Under the pieces are notes generated by a model. That model saw only the letters and a program-made list of their open reading frames with translations, was not told the origin of the DNA and searched no databases. A stretch of 8,858 nt of DNA, taken from assembly GCA_902766475.1 (NCBI GenBank), contig CACXDQ010000028.1, forward strand, positions 1-8,858, written 5' to 3'. The position numbers and the translations under genes were made by a program. Source of the stretch: an uncultured Eubacteriales bacterium. GTDB lineage: Bacteria > Bacillota > Clostridia > Christensenellales > Borkfalkiaceae. Shown one piece after another: positions 1 through 7,229 of this stretch; position 1 is the stretch's first letter, and every line of letters starts with the position of its first letter.

Positions 1-3000
1 ACGGAGAGAGCGGCGTTCAAAGCCTCGCCCTTTCTTTCTCCGTCTTGCGTCCAGTAACCGCTTTCCTTATCGTATTCGAGCCCGACGAACAAGCCGAACA
101 GATCGCCGACCATAAGCCCGTCGAAGAGCGAAAGGATATAGCTTATCTTGTCGTCGACGGAAGAATTTTCGTCCGTCATCTTGTCGATAACTTCTTTTAC
201 GTTTACTTTGAGAAGTTTAGCGAGCGGGGGATAGATTTCCGAGCCGTCGTCTTTCTTCCAGCACTCAGCCTCTTCGTCGTAGACAAAGGTTGTAAAATAG
301 ACGAGGTAGTCGCCCACCATATAATCGAGCGCAATTTCTTTGATGTAATCGACTCTCGACTCCGTCGTAGCCTTGTCGCCGAGCATCTCGTCGATTAGGT
401 CCGCAACCTTGACGGCGAACAGACCGTCAATAGCGTTTCCGAAGAGTTTACCGTCCTTGGAATATCTGCCTTCGCCGTCCTTTTCCGCGTCGAGGATAGG
501 AGCAATTATATCACCGAAGGTGGAATCGCCGAATACGTCCTCGGCAACTTCGAGCGGAACTATCTTTTCGCCCTCTATAACCTTGAATATGTTGTCGACG
601 ATAACTTTGCCGATGTCGATATTGTAGACGATGCCGAGGAGAACGCCGAGCGGACCTTCGACGACGTATCTGCCGTCTTTAAGCTCAACGTCGGTGAATG
701 CGCTTACGTAGAATCCGACTTTAAGACCGTCGAACACTTCTCTTAGCTCTATGCGTGCGTCTATCTCGCCCTCGCCCTTTATGTAATCGACTATTTCGCC
801 AATAGTAAGCCCCACTCTGCAAAGCGTTTCCATAAACGGATCCAAGCCGTCGCCGTTGAGGTTTACATAGCCCTCATTGGTCATGTGATAGCCGAACACC
901 GACTGCATAATAGAGCCGACGTCAACTTCGAGCATATCCTCGACGAAAGAGTCGGGCTTATAGTCGTTTTCCGGCTCGAACACTTCGTTCAAGCGGTAAG
1001 AGAGAACTTTGTTAGCGGCGCCGGGGAGATAGAATTTCTCGCCTTCGCCGAGGTCAACGTACCAGACGCCTATTTCATCGTCGTAGTGGAAGGTAAGTAT
1101 CTCGCCGATAAACATATCGTCGACGTCTTCTAAAAGTTCTGCGAGAAGTTCTCTGTAATCGAGTTCCTCGTTGTTGATAACTTTGAACACGGCGTCGACA
1201 ACGCTGCCGATGTCTATATTATAGAGAATCGTGAAGAGTGCGCCGAACGGACCTTCGCCGACGTATCTGCCGTTTTCGTTTTTGTCTATGTCGGTAAATA
1301 CCGAAACGTAATCTCCGACCTTAACGCCATTGAACACTTCGTAGAGTTCAACGTAGACGTAAATTTCCGCCTTGCCCTGAATGGCGTCGGAGATCTCCGT
1401 GAAGGTAAGACCAATCTTGCAGAGCGTTTCGATAAACGGGTTGGTTTCGCCGCCCCTGACGTTCTCGAAACCGTCCTCGGTGGGAGTATAACCGAATACC
1501 GCCTGAGCGACTTCGCCTATGGAGAGCGTCATTAAGTCTTCAAGGAAATGCTGAGGAGTGAACGGCTCGTCGGGATCGAGGAGCTCGCCTACTTTATAGG
1601 AGAGAACTTTGCCGAAAGCGCCCGTCACATAATGAACTTCGCCGTCGCCGAAATCGATACCCCAAAGACCTTTTTCTTCGTCGTATCTGAAATTGAACAT
1701 ATCTCCGACGGTGATGTCGTAGACCTCTTTGAGGAGATCGTAATCGTCATTTTCGTCGAATCCGGAAATAATTTGCCAAATCGCAAGGTTGAGAACACGA
1801 TCGATCGCAGGAGATAAGACGATCTCTCTGTCCCCGAAATGCAACGTATATTCAAGGTTGGGCTTTTCGCCGGTAACCGTCATATCGAGCAAGCTGGAAG
1901 CGACGTCGCCGAGGGTAAGTTCGGAGACGAAAGCCTTAACTATATCGGTAACGGAGCCGGAGAAATCTACAACTTCGTAGATGCCCGCAAGGTCGACGTT
2001 CGCAAGGAGCGCAAGTATGGGATTGACTTCGTTTCCGTCCGCATTTATCCACTTGCCGCCTATTTCGTTGTAGCCGAGTATATCCCCGATACGAACGCCG
2101 GAGACAGACTCTCTGAATACGCCCAATATCTCTTTGATATCGAGCTGATCTTTATTGAACACGGCGATAATGTCGTCGATATTTACGCCGAGTATGCTTT
2201 TAAGAGCGAAGTTTACGTCGCCCCTTTCACTGTCTGTATAAACGAAGTTTCCGTCCTCGTCGACTTCGATCCCGAAGAATTCGCCCAAGCCTTCGCCTAT
2301 GGACAAGCCCTCGGCAACGTCCTCTACGGCATTGAGAAGGTTTCTGAGAACGCCGAGCGGAGTTATGTCGCCCGTACCGACGATATCTTTGAGCATGATG
2401 TCGAGAAGGACGTTCAAAAACTCGCTTTGGAGCGGCTCGCCGTCTTTATACCACTTGCCGTCCTCCGCCTTTTCATAGCCGAGCGTCTCGAACACGTCGC
2501 CTATTGAGAAGTTGCCGAATCCCGCTACGATACCCTGAATTTTTTCGGAGATCGTCCCGTCCTCGACGATGGCTCTGTAAATGGTGGTTATATCGACGGA
2601 AGAAAGAACTTTCATTATGCCCTTTACTTCGTTGCCCTCTTCATCTCTCCAAACGCCGTCGTACTCGTCGTATTTGTACCCCAAAATACCGCCGATCCTG
2701 AGGTTATCGGTGAGGTTGATAAGGTCGAATTTATATTTTCCGTCCTCGGAGTCAAGCGAGAAGAGATCTCTTATCCTGATGCCGTTGAACAGACCGTCGA
2801 CTTTGCCGATAAGCCCCTCGTCAGTGAGGAAAGCGCCGAGAATGTCGCCGATGGTCATATCGCCGACGGAAGAAAGACCGCCCTCGACTATTTCCGTCGG
2901 GATATCCGAAGTGCCCGTAACGAACGTGTCGATTACGGCGCCCATGGAAACGTTGGCGAGAAGGGCAAGCGCCCTGTTGGTTGCGTTATCCTCGGAATCA

Positions 3001-3620
3001 GCCGAGAGAACGTAACCCTCCTCGTCGTTTTTATATTCGAAACCGGGTAAGAAACCGCCGAGCGTCAAGTTGCGGAGTGCGGAGAGAATGAACGGGCTGC
3101 CCGTGTTCTCGTCGCTCTCCAAAAGCTGACCTACGCTGTAATTGCGGATCTTATTCATTTCCTGAGGAGCCATGATGTCGTCGGGGACGAACAATAAAAC
3201 GGCGCCGAGCGGAATGTCCGCCAGGAATTTACCGAGCCCGTCGTCGGAGAAAAGCGTGAAGAGGGAAATGGACTTGAAGTCGTCCAAAAGCCCTTGCTCT
3301 TTCTTCGCCTCGGACAAAAATTCCTCGCCGAAAAGGCTCTTCAAAAGTTCCTCGGTGTTAAAGCCGAAACGTTGTTCCAGCTCGCCGAAAGTATAATCGC
3401 CGGGATTATCTATGGCTTTCATCACCTCGGACACGACGTCCTCGATGCTGGCGTCCGAAAGGTCGCCGAGAACGTCTTTCGCATCATCACCGGCCACCGT
3501 ACCCACAGTGACATTGCCGTACATATAGTACACCGAAGTCGCAATGCCTCCGAAAGTTGCGGTGACGCCCATGATCATACCCAGTAAGAAACAAATTAGT
3601 CTTCTGAATATCTTACCCAT
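1..3620 (-). CDS. Giant acidic repeat protein with N-terminal membrane segment, partial (C-terminus outside window)
   Basis: I read the minus strand codon by codon from ATG at 3620 and found 1206 codons without a stop; the frame runs off the left edge, so the C-terminus and any anchor signal there are unseen. The start has an AGGAGA ribosome site (3627-3632) at normal spacing. The N-terminus (MGKIFRRLICFLLGMIMG) is basic and then hydrophobic to about residue 30, fitting a signal anchor or uncleaved signal peptide, so the rest should lie outside the membrane. The remainder is rich in Asp, Glu, Gly, Leu and Ile. It repeats a loose motif, (T/S/R)-(I/V)-G-(D/E)-(I/L/M/V), followed by Gly-Tyr or Tyr-Asp and an aromatic W/Y/F stretch. 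Copies lie near residues 256, 309, 372, 440, 510, 637, 700, 837, 901, 1101 and 1170. Residues 628-827 and 828-1027 are a tandem duplication. I do not recognise the family and propose no enzymatic role; a surface or cell-envelope structural role is inference. Confidence is high for the gene, low for function. Confidence -1.
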   Translation of the reverse strand, partial: MGKIFRRLICFLLGMIMGVTATFGGIATSVYYMYGNVTVGTVAGDDAKDVLGDLSDASIEDVVSEVMKAIDNPGDYTFGELEQRFGFNTEELLKSLFGEEFLSEAKKEQGLLDDFKSISLFTLFSDDGLGKFLADIPLGAVLLFVPDDIMAPQEMNKIRNYSVGQLLESDENTGSPFILSALRNLTLGGFLPGFEYKNDEEGYVLSADSEDNATNRALALLANVSMGAVIDTFVTGTSDIPTEIVEGGLSSVGDMTIGDILGAFLTDEGLIGKVDGLFNGIRIRDLFSLDSEDGKYKFDLINLTDNLRIGGILGYKYDEYDGVWRDEEGNEVKGIMKVLSSVDITTIYRAIVEDGTISEKIQGIVAGFGNFSIGDVFETLGYEKAEDGKWYKDGEPLQSEFLNVLLDIMLKDIVGTGDITPLGVLRNLLNAVEDVAEGLSIGEGLGEFFGIEVDEDGNFVYTDSERGDVNFALKSILGVNIDDIIAVFNKDQLDIKEILGVFRESVSGVRIGDILGYNEIGGKWINADGNEVNPILALLANVDLAGIYEVVDFSGSVTDIVKAFVSELTLGDVASSLLDMTVTGEKPNLEYTLHFGDREIVLSPAIDRVLNLAIWQIISGFDENDDYDLLKEVYDITVGDMFNFRYDEEKGLWGIDFGDGEVHYVTGAFGKVLSYKVGELLDPDEPFTPQHFLEDLMTLSIGEVAQAVFGYTPTEDGFENVRGGETNPFIETLCKIGLTFTEISDAIQGKAEIYVYVELYEVFNGVKVGDYVSVFTDIDKNENGRYVGEGPFGALFTILYNIDIGSVVDAVFKVINNEELDYRELLAELLEDVDDMFIGEILTFHYDDEIGVWYVDLGEGEKFYLPGAANKVLSYRLNEVFEPENDYKPDSFVEDMLEVDVGSIMQSVFGYHMTNEGYVNLNGDGLDPFMETLCRVGLTIGEIVDYIKGEGEIDARIELREVFDGLKVGFYVSAFTDVELKDGRYVVEGPLGVLLGIVYNIDIGKVIVDNIFKVIEGEKIVPLEVAEDVFGDSTFGDIIAPILDAEKDGEGRYSKDGKLFGNAIDGLFAVKVADLIDEMLGDKATTESRVDYIKEIALDYMVGDYLVYFTTFVYDEEAECWKKDDGSEIYPPLAKLLKVNVKEVIDKMTDENSSVDDKISYILSLFDGLMVGDLFGLFVGLEYDKESGYWTQDGERKGEALNAALS
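540..1739 (-). repeat. Tandem 600-bp duplication inside the giant gene (two 200-residue modules)
   Basis: Codons 628-827 (1140-1739) and 828-1027 (540-1139) align end to end with a period of exactly 200 residues, with only one single-residue deletion and one compensating insertion. By hand count about 95 of 200 residues are identical. The best-kept blocks are VFGY (708/908), PF(I/M)ETLC(K/R)(I/V)GLT (728/928), EVF(N/D)G(V/L)KVG (762/962), GRYV and YNIDIG (800/999). Other parts of the protein have only shorter, more degenerate units, so this pair is a later duplication than the rest. Confidence 0.9.
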
Positions 3621-3718
3621 AATGCATCTCCTGTTGTCTGTCAGGCGGTTTCGCAGAGTTTGTCTGTAATATTTGAACACGCCAGCCGCACATACGCGGT
3701 TTAAAACAAGTTATATTT

Positions 3719-3748
3719 ATTATAATATAATTGCGCATAACAAGTCAA
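3719..3748 (-). promoter_or_regulatory. Promoter of the giant repeat-protein gene
   Basis: On the minus strand a -35 box TTGACT (3748-3743) is followed after 18 nt by a perfect -10 box TATAAT (3724-3719). This predicts a start near 3712 and a leader of about 90 nt before the ATG at 3620. The leader contains a weak 4-bp CCGC/GCGG stem (3686-3699) of doubtful meaning. Confidence 0.75.
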
Positions 3749-3796
3749 CCCATTGACTCGATTTTTCTTGACTTTCCGAAATTTTTTCGCATTTTG

Positions 3797-3829
3797 TTTA
3801 CTTTCACTTTACTTTCACATATTTTTCAC
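3797..3829. promoter_or_regulatory. Candidate operator: three abutting 11-bp direct repeats between divergent promoters
   Basis: TTTACTTTCAC occurs twice back to back (3797-3807 and 3808-3818) and is followed by a degenerate third unit, ATATTTTTCAC (3819-3829). The core TTTCAC recurs at an exact 11-bp period (3802, 3813, 3824), about one helical turn. OmpR/PhoB-type response regulators are known to bind direct repeats of this period, so this is a plausible regulator site. It lies about 50 bp upstream of the minus-strand -35 box and about 60 bp upstream of the plus-strand -35 box, so either gene could be the target. No cognate regulator of that type is visible in the window. Confidence 0.45.
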
Positions 3830-3892
3830 CCGAAACGGGGCATGCGAGTTAATCGGCAAAATGACGTAATTTTCAAAAGGTGTCGAATTTCG

Positions 3893-3921
3893 TTGATTTT
3901 CACAAAAAAATTTTGTATAAT
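3893..3921 (+). promoter_or_regulatory. Promoter of the lipid kinase-yerC unit
   Basis: A -35 box TTGATT (3893-3898), a 17-nt spacer and a perfect -10 box TATAAT (3916-3921) predict a transcript starting near 3928. Its leader of about 58 nt holds a short GCCC/GGGC stem (3944-3957), the palindrome TTGCGCAA (3961-3968) and the ribosome site. The rest of the region 3621-3986 is AT-rich and shows no coding potential. Confidence 0.75.
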
Positions 3922-3975
3922 ACTTGTAGCCGAGGCAATTTAAGCCCGTTTCAGGGCGTATTGCGCAAAGGCGGC

Positions 3976-3983
3976 GGAGGAGA
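3976..3983 (+). promoter_or_regulatory. Ribosome binding site that decides the lipid kinase start
   Basis: GGAGGAGA abuts the first of two consecutive ATG codons (3984 and 3987). The GGAGG core ends 3 nt before the first ATG and 6 nt before the second. The second spacing is the usual one, so I favour 3987; the choice changes the protein by one Met. Confidence 0.6.
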
Positions 3984-3986
3984 ATG

Positions 3987-4853
3987 ATGCTTGAACTTAT
4001 CGTAAACCCCATGGCGAACAGCGGAAAGGCTATGAAGGCGGTCGGCGCCGTAACCGCAAGGCTCGACGAGAGGGGCGTAGAATACCGCATACATAAGACC
4101 GAGAGGGCGAAAGACGCCGAAGAAATAGCCAAAAGGCTGTCGGAAGAGGATGCCGAAACGATAGTGGCGGTAGGCGGCGACGGAACGATACACGAAGCTC
4201 TCAACGGAATGGACTGCGAGAGGGTGAAACTCGGCATAATTCCATGCGGCAGCGGAAACGACTTTGCGGCTTCGGCAAAGATACCGCTCGACGCAAAGGC
4301 TGCGACGGACATCATCGTAGACGGAGAGGCTAAGCCTACCGACTATATGACGTGCGGCGGCAAAAAGGGCTTGAACATCATAGGCACGGGCATAGACGTG
4401 GACATACTTAAAAGATGCAGAAAAAGCAAGATTTTAAGGGGCAAATTGCAATACGTCGTATCGCTCGTGATAAGTCTTATCAAATTTGTTTTCTATAAAT
4501 TTTACATCATAAGAGGCGGCGAAAAAGAGCAAACGGAAGCCCTCATTGCGTGCGTCGGCAACGGAAAACAGTTCGGCGGCGGTATCAGAATGTGCCCGAA
4601 AGCGGAGATAGACGACGGAAAGCTCGATTTCGTGATCGCCGGAAAACTCAAAAAATCGAGGATACCGGGAGCGTTTATAAAGCTAATGAAGGGAAAAATA
4701 CTCGAACAGGACTTCACGAAGTTCGAACTTGTCGAAAACGTGAAGATAGAATTCGATAAGCCCGTAACCGTCCAGATAGACGGCGAGCTTTACGACGGGC
4801 TCGATTTCGACCTTCGCTTAGTTTCCGGCGGAATACGCATTTATAGACCTTAA
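3987..4853 (+). CDS. Diacylglycerol kinase family (YegS/BmrU type) lipid kinase
   Basis: This protein should phosphorylate a lipid hydroxyl, most likely diacylglycerol to phosphatidic acid, with ATP at the inner face of the membrane; the exact lipid cannot be told from sequence. Numbered from this start it has 288 residues, typical for the family. The N-terminal catalytic domain shows an INP-like strand (LIVNP, 4-8), the nucleotide-binding GGDGT (63-67) with the following Glu (70), and the PCGSGNDFA loop (86-94). The C-terminal domain carries the conserved NG...FGGG (192-199), A.IDDG.LD (206-215) and the IDGE motif (264-267). A hydrophobic stretch at about 154-174 may help membrane contact. 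The first of two adjacent ATGs, at 3984, is also possible. yerC follows after 53 bp without a terminator, so co-transcription is likely. In Bacillus the relatives DgkB and BmrU recycle diacylglycerol or are orphan lipid kinases; I cannot choose between these, so I give no symbol. Confidence 0.92.
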   Translation: MLELIVNPMANSGKAMKAVGAVTARLDERGVEYRIHKTERAKDAEEIAKRLSEEDAETIVAVGGDGTIHEALNGMDCERVKLGIIPCGSGNDFAASAKIPLDAKAATDIIVDGEAKPTDYMTCGGKKGLNIIGTGIDVDILKRCRKSKILRGKLQYVVSLVISLIKFVFYKFYIIRGGEKEQTEALIACVGNGKQFGGGIRMCPKAEIDDGKLDFVIAGKLKKSRIPGAFIKLMKGKILEQDFTKFELVENVKIEFDKPVTVQIDGELYDGLDFDLRLVSGGIRIYRP

Positions 4854-4906
4854 AAAGGCGATTAAACGACTTATAGCCCCACTTTTCGGGCAAGAAAGGA
4901 GAGATT

Positions 4907-5176
4907 ATGATAGAGATGAACGACGATTTGAAACTGCTTTTCGACACTATACTTAAATTAAAGACGGAAGAGGACTGCGCAGAGCTTTTCGACGACCTCT
5001 GCACATACACCGAGATAGAGGCGATGACGCAGAGGATAAAGGCGGCAAAGCTTTTGACGGAAAACAAAACTTACGAGGAAATAATAAGGGAAACGGACAT
5101 ATCTTCGGCTACCCTTTCCAGGGTGTCGAGGTGCGTCAAGTTCGGCAAGGGCTACAAGAAATTTTTAGAAAAATAA
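4907..5176 (+). CDS. yerC: YerC/YecD-type TrpR-like DNA-binding protein
   Basis: A small 89-residue protein of the TrpR-related YerC family, found widely in Bacillota. Helical residues 5-50 carry the family block LCTYTEIEAMTQRIKAAKLL (31-50). They are followed by a helix-turn-helix at about 53-78 (TYEEIIRETDISSATLSRVS), where ISSATLSRV is the recognition helix region. It should be a dimeric, cytoplasmic DNA-binding regulator; the family's ligand and targets are poorly known, and it should not be taken as the tryptophan repressor itself. The start at 4907 has AAAGGAGAG (4895-4903) at proper spacing, while the second Met at 4916 is too far from it. It lies 53 bp after the lipid kinase gene, probably in the same transcript, which ends at the hairpin at 5271-5308. 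Confidence 0.88.
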   Translation: MIEMNDDLKLLFDTILKLKTEEDCAELFDDLCTYTEIEAMTQRIKAAKLLTENKTYEEIIRETDISSATLSRVSRCVKFGKGYKKFLEK

Positions 5177-5270
5177 GCCCGCGATAAGCTTATAAGCCTG
5201 AAATCGGCGCTACAATGCCTTTGACTTGTTCGCCGTTTAAAGACGGCAAAAACTTAAAAAACAGCACGAT

Positions 5271-5308
5271 AAAACGGCTCGGAGCAGATTGTTGCTCCGA
5301 GCCGTTTT
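5271..5308. terminator. Bidirectional intrinsic terminator between convergent genes
   Basis: A perfect 16-bp stem (5271-5286 with 5293-5308) with the 6-nt loop GATTGT. The stem has a GC-rich core (CGGCTCGGAGCA) and starts with AAAA and ends with TTTT, so each strand yields a hairpin followed by a short U-tract. It lies between the end of yerC (plus) and the end of the VTT gene (minus) and can serve both. The preceding 5177-5270 also has a 10-bp palindrome GCTTATAAGC (5188-5197) and a small GCCGT/ACGGC stem (5232-5247); I assign no function to these. Confidence 0.9.
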
Positions 5309-5322
5309 GAACGCATTTCAAG

Positions 5323-6213
5323 TTATTTTTCTTCTCTTTTCCCGGCAAATTTGCCGTTTAACCAATTTTCGAATTTATCCTGATACTTAAAAGACAGCAC
5401 GGCAAACGCTATGCACGCCGCACCGATAGCTATCCATACGGGTATGCCCCAACCGCTGAAAGGAATTATGTTTCCGCTCCCCAAAAAACAATATACGGCG
5501 ATGATCACGGGGCGGACGATCACCATAACGACGGAGAAAAACACTATGTTCATCTCGGCAAGCCCGGCGAGCATACAGAGAAGATCGTCGGGAAAGAAGG
5601 GAAGTATCTGCATTACGATAAATATCCCCTTACTTTTTTTACCTATCATTTTGGAATATTTTTCGGTGTTTTCTCTGCCCGCTATCCATGAAACGACCTT
5701 CTTGCCGAAAAATCTTCCTATTGCGTAATCGATGAACGAGCCGATTATAACGCCGACAGAGGCGAGCAAAGTCGCCGTAAGCGGCGACCATATCTGCGTG
5801 CCCGAAACGTAGCACACAAACGCCGGGAGGGGAAGGATAACCACCTGCAAAACTTGCAAGAGTATAAAGACAGCCATTCCGTAGCCGCCCGTAGACCTTA
5901 TCACCTCGACGATCTTGTCGATCTTCTCTCCGTCCGACGAATACTGCCCTAAGCCGAGCGACAAGTCGGTGATTATCATTGCGACGTAAGCGATGAAGAA
6001 GAACGCAACGAGTATGAACAGAGATTTAAAAAGCCCCTCGCCTTTGAGGAAGAAAAATACAACTTCCGCAACCATTGCCGCCGAAGCCGCAACGGTAAGG
6101 GCGATTTTGAAAACGCCGCTCCACGAACTCATCAGCGTAAACGTAAACGCTATCGCCGTGGCGCAAAGCATAAAGTTTATTATAAGTAAAATGATTTTAT
6201 GTGTTTTTCGCAT
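5323..6213 (-). CDS. TVP38/TMEM64 family (VTT domain) membrane protein
   Basis: A 296-residue integral membrane protein. Three helices at the N-terminus (about 7-27, 33-55, 62-83) precede the VTT domain. The domain shows LPLPAFVCYVSGTQIW (127-142) as the first re-entrant-like segment, GSFIDYAIGRFFGKK (158-172) and the second motif LPFFPDDLLCMLAGL (204-218), followed by two more helices (about 226-245, 255-274) and a basic tail. The PFFPDD form is a common clostridial subfamily. Related DedA/VTT proteins move or scramble lipids between membrane leaflets, including undecaprenyl phosphate for some DedA members; this member's substrate is unknown. The ATG at 6213 gives a basic MRKTHK N-terminus suited to a membrane protein, but only a weak ribosome site (AAAGAA) precedes it. 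It lies 59 bp after the six-helix protein gene and is likely the last gene of the AraC-led transcript. Confidence 0.88.
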   Translation of the reverse strand: MRKTHKIILLIINFMLCATAIAFTFTLMSSWSGVFKIALTVAASAAMVAEVVFFFLKGEGLFKSLFILVAFFFIAYVAMIITDLSLGLGQYSSDGEKIDKIVEVIRSTGGYGMAVFILLQVLQVVILPLPAFVCYVSGTQIWSPLTATLLASVGVIIGSFIDYAIGRFFGKKVVSWIAGRENTEKYSKMIGKKSKGIFIVMQILPFFPDDLLCMLAGLAEMNIVFFSVVMVIVRPVIIAVYCFLGSGNIIPFSGWGIPVWIAIGAACIAFAVLSFKYQDKFENWLNGKFAGKREEK

Positions 6214-6272
6214 GGTATTATTCTTTACAAAATCCGTGAAAATATACCGATAATCGACTTATAGGCGTATTT

Positions 6273-7214
6273 TCAGATATCTATATCGCCCAAAAGCTCC
6301 TCGTCGTTTTCACGGAGTTCTTTCGGAACAACCACGTTGTCGTAATCTATGAAATACCTCTTTTTGTTTATAGCGTAATAGTCGGTAAGCTGAGTTGAGG
6401 CGACGACGAGCGAAGAAAACGGGATCAGAAGCACCGTTCCGACGCCGAAAGTACAGAGCGTAACGCTCACGAAAAGATAGGTATATATTACGGTCAATGC
6501 GAGATATTCGGCGTACATTCTGCCGAAATATTTTATCTCCGCCTTTATGCCGCACTTTATACCCTCTTTTATCTTCATGTTTCCGACGAGGATATTAGTT
6601 CTCACCTGACATGTGAAAGCCATGGTGAGCGCTCTGCCGGCGGCGAACGCCGCAACCGCAAGAAATGCGGCGGCTATCGGGTGTATAATGTAGTGAAGAG
6701 AGAACAGCAGATATGCGAACGCAACGACCAAGGCGTCCGATATCAACGAAACAAGTGAGTCTATAAGTTGATAAACGGCAATCTTTTTGATATTTTCGAC
6801 AAGCGTTCTCAAATATGCGCCCTTCGTCATGCTCGACATATACCCGTCGGTGAGTATCACGATAACGCAGTCGCCAACGCCGCTTAAAAACTTAAAGAAC
6901 ACAGCGCTTATAAGTAGTATTACGCCCGTGAGCGCAAGGCTTCCGACATGGCTCGAGATGTAGCTTATAAACGCCGTAAACGCTTCGCCTATCGAACTGT
7001 CGGAACTCATCTGCCCGTTGAATATGCCCTCGACCGCCGCCTTTATCTCTTTAAAGACGGGCGATAAACTCTCTATGAACGAGCCGCCCCGAAGTTTTAA
7101 GACGAGTAGAACTTCCAACACAAACAGCGCAAGCACTATCGCCTTATATAAGAGGTGTTTAAAGGTCAAGCCGAAGTTTTGCACGGCTATCTTGAACGAA
7201 TTTCTTAATCTCAT
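6273..7214 (-). CDS. Six-helix integral membrane protein of unknown function
   Basis: A 313-residue protein I cannot place in a named family. Hydrophobic segments at about 22-41, 90-116, 155-172, 176-199, 235-255 and 258-275 suggest six membrane helices. A loop of about 50 residues (42-89) lies between helices 1 and 2, and the C-terminal tail is charged and acidic (about 282-313, ending ELLGDIDI). Basic residues before helix 1 and between helices 4 and 5 suggest that both termini are cytoplasmic. The ribosome site GGAGAAG (7218-7224) sits within the 15-bp gap after the AraC stop codon, so translation is probably coupled to the regulator. Its place between an AraC regulator and a VTT protein suggests a membrane or envelope role, but that is only context. 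Confidence 0.85.
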   Translation of the reverse strand: MRLRNSFKIAVQNFGLTFKHLLYKAIVLALFVLEVLLVLKLRGGSFIESLSPVFKEIKAAVEGIFNGQMSSDSSIGEAFTAFISYISSHVGSLALTGVILLISAVFFKFLSGVGDCVIVILTDGYMSSMTKGAYLRTLVENIKKIAVYQLIDSLVSLISDALVVAFAYLLFSLHYIIHPIAAAFLAVAAFAAGRALTMAFTCQVRTNILVGNMKIKEGIKCGIKAEIKYFGRMYAEYLALTVIYTYLFVSVTLCTFGVGTVLLIPFSSLVVASTQLTDYYAINKKRYFIDYDNVVVPKELRENDEELLGDIDI

Positions 7215-7229
7215 TATCTTCTCCGTATA

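Noticed and set aside
1839..2507. A 222-codon open frame on the plus strand, and several other plus-strand frames across 45-3587
   Set aside because: They lie opposite the giant minus-strand gene, whose 1206 stop-free codons, repeats and ribosome site make it the real one. The opposing frames are by-products of its GAC/GTC/GGC-rich codon use.
3709..3717. A fifth AGTTATATT, near the giant gene promoter
   Set aside because: It stands alone in AT-rich DNA around the predicted transcription start, without flanking mini-hairpins, so it is most likely chance.
3815..4315. A 166-codon minus-strand open frame spanning the intergenic region and the lipid kinase start
   Set aside because: It overlaps the promoter region and the conserved lipid kinase coding sequence in antisense, has low-complexity Ser/Ala/Pro content and no ribosome site that I can see.
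4907..5176. Tryptophan repressor TrpR proper
   Set aside because: The length and the TEIEAMTQRIKAAKLL block match the YerC branch, and no tryptophan genes are nearby.
5232..5247. Small GCCGT/ACGGC stem as a terminator for yerC
   Set aside because: The stem is short and followed by A residues rather than T; the 16-bp hairpin just downstream is a much better terminator.
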